From an uncultured Mollicutes bacterium (lineage in GTDB: Bacteria > Bacillota_I > Bacilli_A > Acholeplasmatales > Anaeroplasmataceae), in the NCBI GenBank assembly GCA_937905855.1, contig CALCWU010000260.1:1-6669 (forward strand): a stretch of 6,669 nucleotides of DNA, in the 5' to 3' direction. How positions within the stretch are numbered: the first letter of the stretch is position 1; each line of letters opens with the position of its first letter. The position numbers and the translations under genes were made by a program. Shown piece after piece: positions 5,559 through 6,669 of the stretch. Under the pieces are notes generated by a model, which did not search any database, was not told the origin of the DNA, and saw only the letters and a program-made list of their open reading frames with translations.

Positions 5559-6482
5559 ATGATATTAATAGACAAGGATCAAATAAGAAGAAATATAATG
5601 AGTATAAAAGGGACAAGGGATTTAATTTTAGTTGTTAAGGATAATGCTTATGGCTTTGGTTTAACAAAAATAGCTAAAATTGCTTATGAATGTGGTGTTA
5701 ATAAATTTGCGGTTATAAGTATAATGGAAGCAATTGTACTAAGAAAGGCTTATAAGGATGTCTTTATTTTATTACTAGGGGTTGCACCTAAAAGCTTTCA
5801 AGTATTAAAGGATTATAATATAACGGTTAGTATTTCTAGTTTAGATGAATTTTATTTATTTGATAAGAATGATATAAAAATGCATATAAAGCTTGATATG
5901 GGGATGAATCGCTTTGGATTCAAGAAAATGCCTAAGGATATTGTTAAATCTAATAATGTTACAGGTATTTATATGCATAGCTATTCGACAAATGAAAGAA
6001 TTAATAATAAGTTAGCTAAAAGTTTTTATAATATGTGCAGTGATTATAATAAGCTTATGCATATAGGTGGGAGTGTAATGATTGATGCTATGAGTAGCTG
6101 TACCTTAAGAATTGGCTATTATATATATAAGGACTCTGTTTCTTTATATGGAAAAATAATTGCAATTAAGGAAATAGAAAAGGGAGAGGCAGTTGGCTAT
6201 GAAAGCTTTTTTGTAGCAAGTCAAAGGACAAGAATAGGTATATGTAATATTGGTTATGCTCATGGACTAGCAAGAGACCAAACAAATGCCTTTGTTTATA
6301 TTAATGGTAGGAAGTATCAAATAATTGGTAATAAATGTATGGATTGTTGTTTTATCTTAATTGATGAGAATGTTGACTTAAATAACGAGGTTGAATTTTT
6401 AGGAAAGAACATTTCCCTAATAAAATTTGCTAAAATGAACAATAAAAATAGTTATGAGGCTTTAATTCAAATAATGCGATAG
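5559..6482 (+). CDS. Compact alanine racemase family protein
   Basis: This 307-residue protein belongs to the fold-type III PLP-dependent alanine racemases, which interconvert L- and D-alanine for peptidoglycan. Recognisable sites are VVKDNAYGFG (25-34, PLP lysine K27; usual form VVKANAYGHG), HIKLDMGMNRFG (109-120, with K111 at the position of the carbamylated lysine and R118), R184 in LRIGYYIY (PLP-contacting arginine) and NIGYAHG (230-236, catalytic base Y233). NKCMDC (258-263) matches the conserved CMD motif of the C-terminal sandwich. It is 60-80 residues shorter than usual (~370-390), and the GYADG motif reads GYAHG, so another amino-acid substrate is possible. The ATG at 5559 is preferred over a GTG at 5550, which lies inside the ribosome binding site AAGGTGGAG (5547-5555). 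No convincing promoter was found between the terminator at 5534 and the start. D-alanine formation is likely but not certain. Confidence 0.85.
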   Translation: MILIDKDQIRRNIMSIKGTRDLILVVKDNAYGFGLTKIAKIAYECGVNKFAVISIMEAIVLRKAYKDVFILLLGVAPKSFQVLKDYNITVSISSLDEFYLFDKNDIKMHIKLDMGMNRFGFKKMPKDIVKSNNVTGIYMHSYSTNERINNKLAKSFYNMCSDYNKLMHIGGSVMIDAMSSCTLRIGYYIYKDSVSLYGKIIAIKEIEKGEAVGYESFFVASQRTRIGICNIGYAHGLARDQTNAFVYINGRKYQIIGNKCMDCCFILIDENVDLNNEVEFLGKNISLIKFAKMNNKNSYEALIQIMR

Positions 6483-6517
6483 CCGAATAAAATTCGGCAA
6501 ATGCCGAATAAAATTCG
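6482..6517. repeat. 15-bp direct repeat with competing hairpins
   Basis: GCCGAATAAAATTCG occurs at 6482-6496 and 6503-6517 (period 21). Each copy folds on itself (CCGAAT/ATTCGG at 6483-6497, CGAAT/ATTCG at 6505-6517). The two copies can instead pair across the centre as ATTCGGC (6492-6498) with GCCGAAT (6503-6509) around AAAT. No T-run follows on the + strand; TTTTATT follows the central hairpin on the minus strand. It may end or stabilise the racemase mRNA, but the role is unproven. Confidence 0.6.
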
Positions 6518-6591
6518 AAAAACACATAATTCGAGGGGGTTCGACTTTAATAAATTAGTATAAAAAGACTTAAAATTAAATAAAATTTCAA

Positions 6592-6607
6592 TTGCAAACG
6601 TTTTCAT
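6592..6607 (+). promoter_or_regulatory. cre-type operator (CcpA/LacI family)
   Basis: TTGCAAACGTTTTCAT matches every defined position of the Gram-positive cre consensus WTGNAANCGNWNNCWW. It lies just upstream of the -35 of the promoter at 6609-6636. From that position CcpA could activate or block the downstream gene. A pathway-specific LacI-family sugar repressor such as MalR binds similar sequences and is an alternative. Confidence 0.7.
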
Positions 6608-6608
6608 A

Positions 6609-6636
6609 TATACAAATAAAATTTTTTGTGTATAAT
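6609..6636 (+). promoter_or_regulatory. Promoter for a gene right of the window
   Basis: TATACA (6609-6614, four of six to the -35 consensus), a 16-base spacer and a perfect -10 TATAAT (6631-6636). RNA would start near 6643. It points rightward, away from the racemase, so it serves a gene beyond the window edge. Confidence 0.65.
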
Positions 6637-6657
6637 AATAACCATAATAATTAGTTG

Positions 6658-6665
6658 AAAGGGAG
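6658..6665 (+). promoter_or_regulatory. Ribosome binding site of the next gene
   Basis: AAAGGGAG is a strong Shine-Dalgarno sequence ending four bases before the window edge. With normal spacing the start codon should lie within the first few bases past 6669. The gene itself is not visible. Confidence 0.65.
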
Positions 6666-6669
6666 CTGA

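Noticed and set aside
1..6669. A Mycoplasma-type genetic code, suggested by low GC
   Set aside because: TGA ends rsmE at a normal family length and Trp is encoded by TGG throughout, so the standard bacterial code applies.
1..6669. tRNA, rRNA, riboswitch or insertion sequence
   Set aside because: No cloverleaf, rRNA-like stretch, riboswitch core, transposase or terminal inverted repeat was found by reading both strands. Small RNAs without clear structure cannot be excluded by eye.

Overview
The window is very AT-rich DNA with short intergenic gaps, Gram-positive style ribosome binding sites (AAGGGG, AAAGGAG, AAGGTGGAG) and A/T-ending codons. TGG encodes Trp and TGA is a working stop (end of rsmE), so the code is the standard bacterial one and not the Mycoplasma code. 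A Shine-Dalgarno-rich low-GC Firmicute or gut Bacilli/Erysipelotrichia/RF39-like lineage fits best. That placement is an inference from composition and gene content, not from a marker gene.

Layout. Positions 1-154 are the trailing end of a type II-A-looking CRISPR array (36-bp repeats, 30-bp spacers, decayed last repeat), followed by a terminator-like hairpin; cas9 and the leader must lie to the left. A promoter and a four-helix membrane protein of unknown function (239-1090) follow, closed by a terminator that overlaps its stop codon. A strong promoter at 1103-1131 then drives a tight + strand operon: a diacylglycerol/lipid kinase (1157-1981), the 16S rRNA m3U1498 methyltransferase rsmE (1985-2719) and an ArsB/SLC13-like permease (2716-3990).

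The permease is the most unusual gene. Its expected last transmembrane helix is present downstream but in the -1 frame, because a 38-bp segment bounded by a 12-bp direct repeat interrupts the 3' end. Removing one repeat unit restores a standard C-terminus ending at 4031. Convergent to it is a secreted SH3b-SH3b-C39-like cysteine peptidase (4059-4979, minus strand). It is divergent from a low-molecular-weight protein tyrosine phosphatase (5066-5512). A compact alanine racemase homologue (5559-6482) follows.

The last 187 bases hold no gene. They contain a 15-bp direct repeat with competing hairpins, a perfect CcpA/LacI-type cre operator, a promoter and a ribosome binding site, so a probably carbon-regulated gene should start just past the right edge.

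Functionally, several genes touch the envelope: lipid kinase (diacylglycerol recycling), alanine racemase (D-Ala for the wall), SH3b peptidase (wall-bound or secreted) and two membrane proteins. They are not one operon, and I see no convincing evidence of a single new multi-gene system. The best leads are the interrupted permease tail, the unknown membrane protein beside the CRISPR array, and the short racemase.
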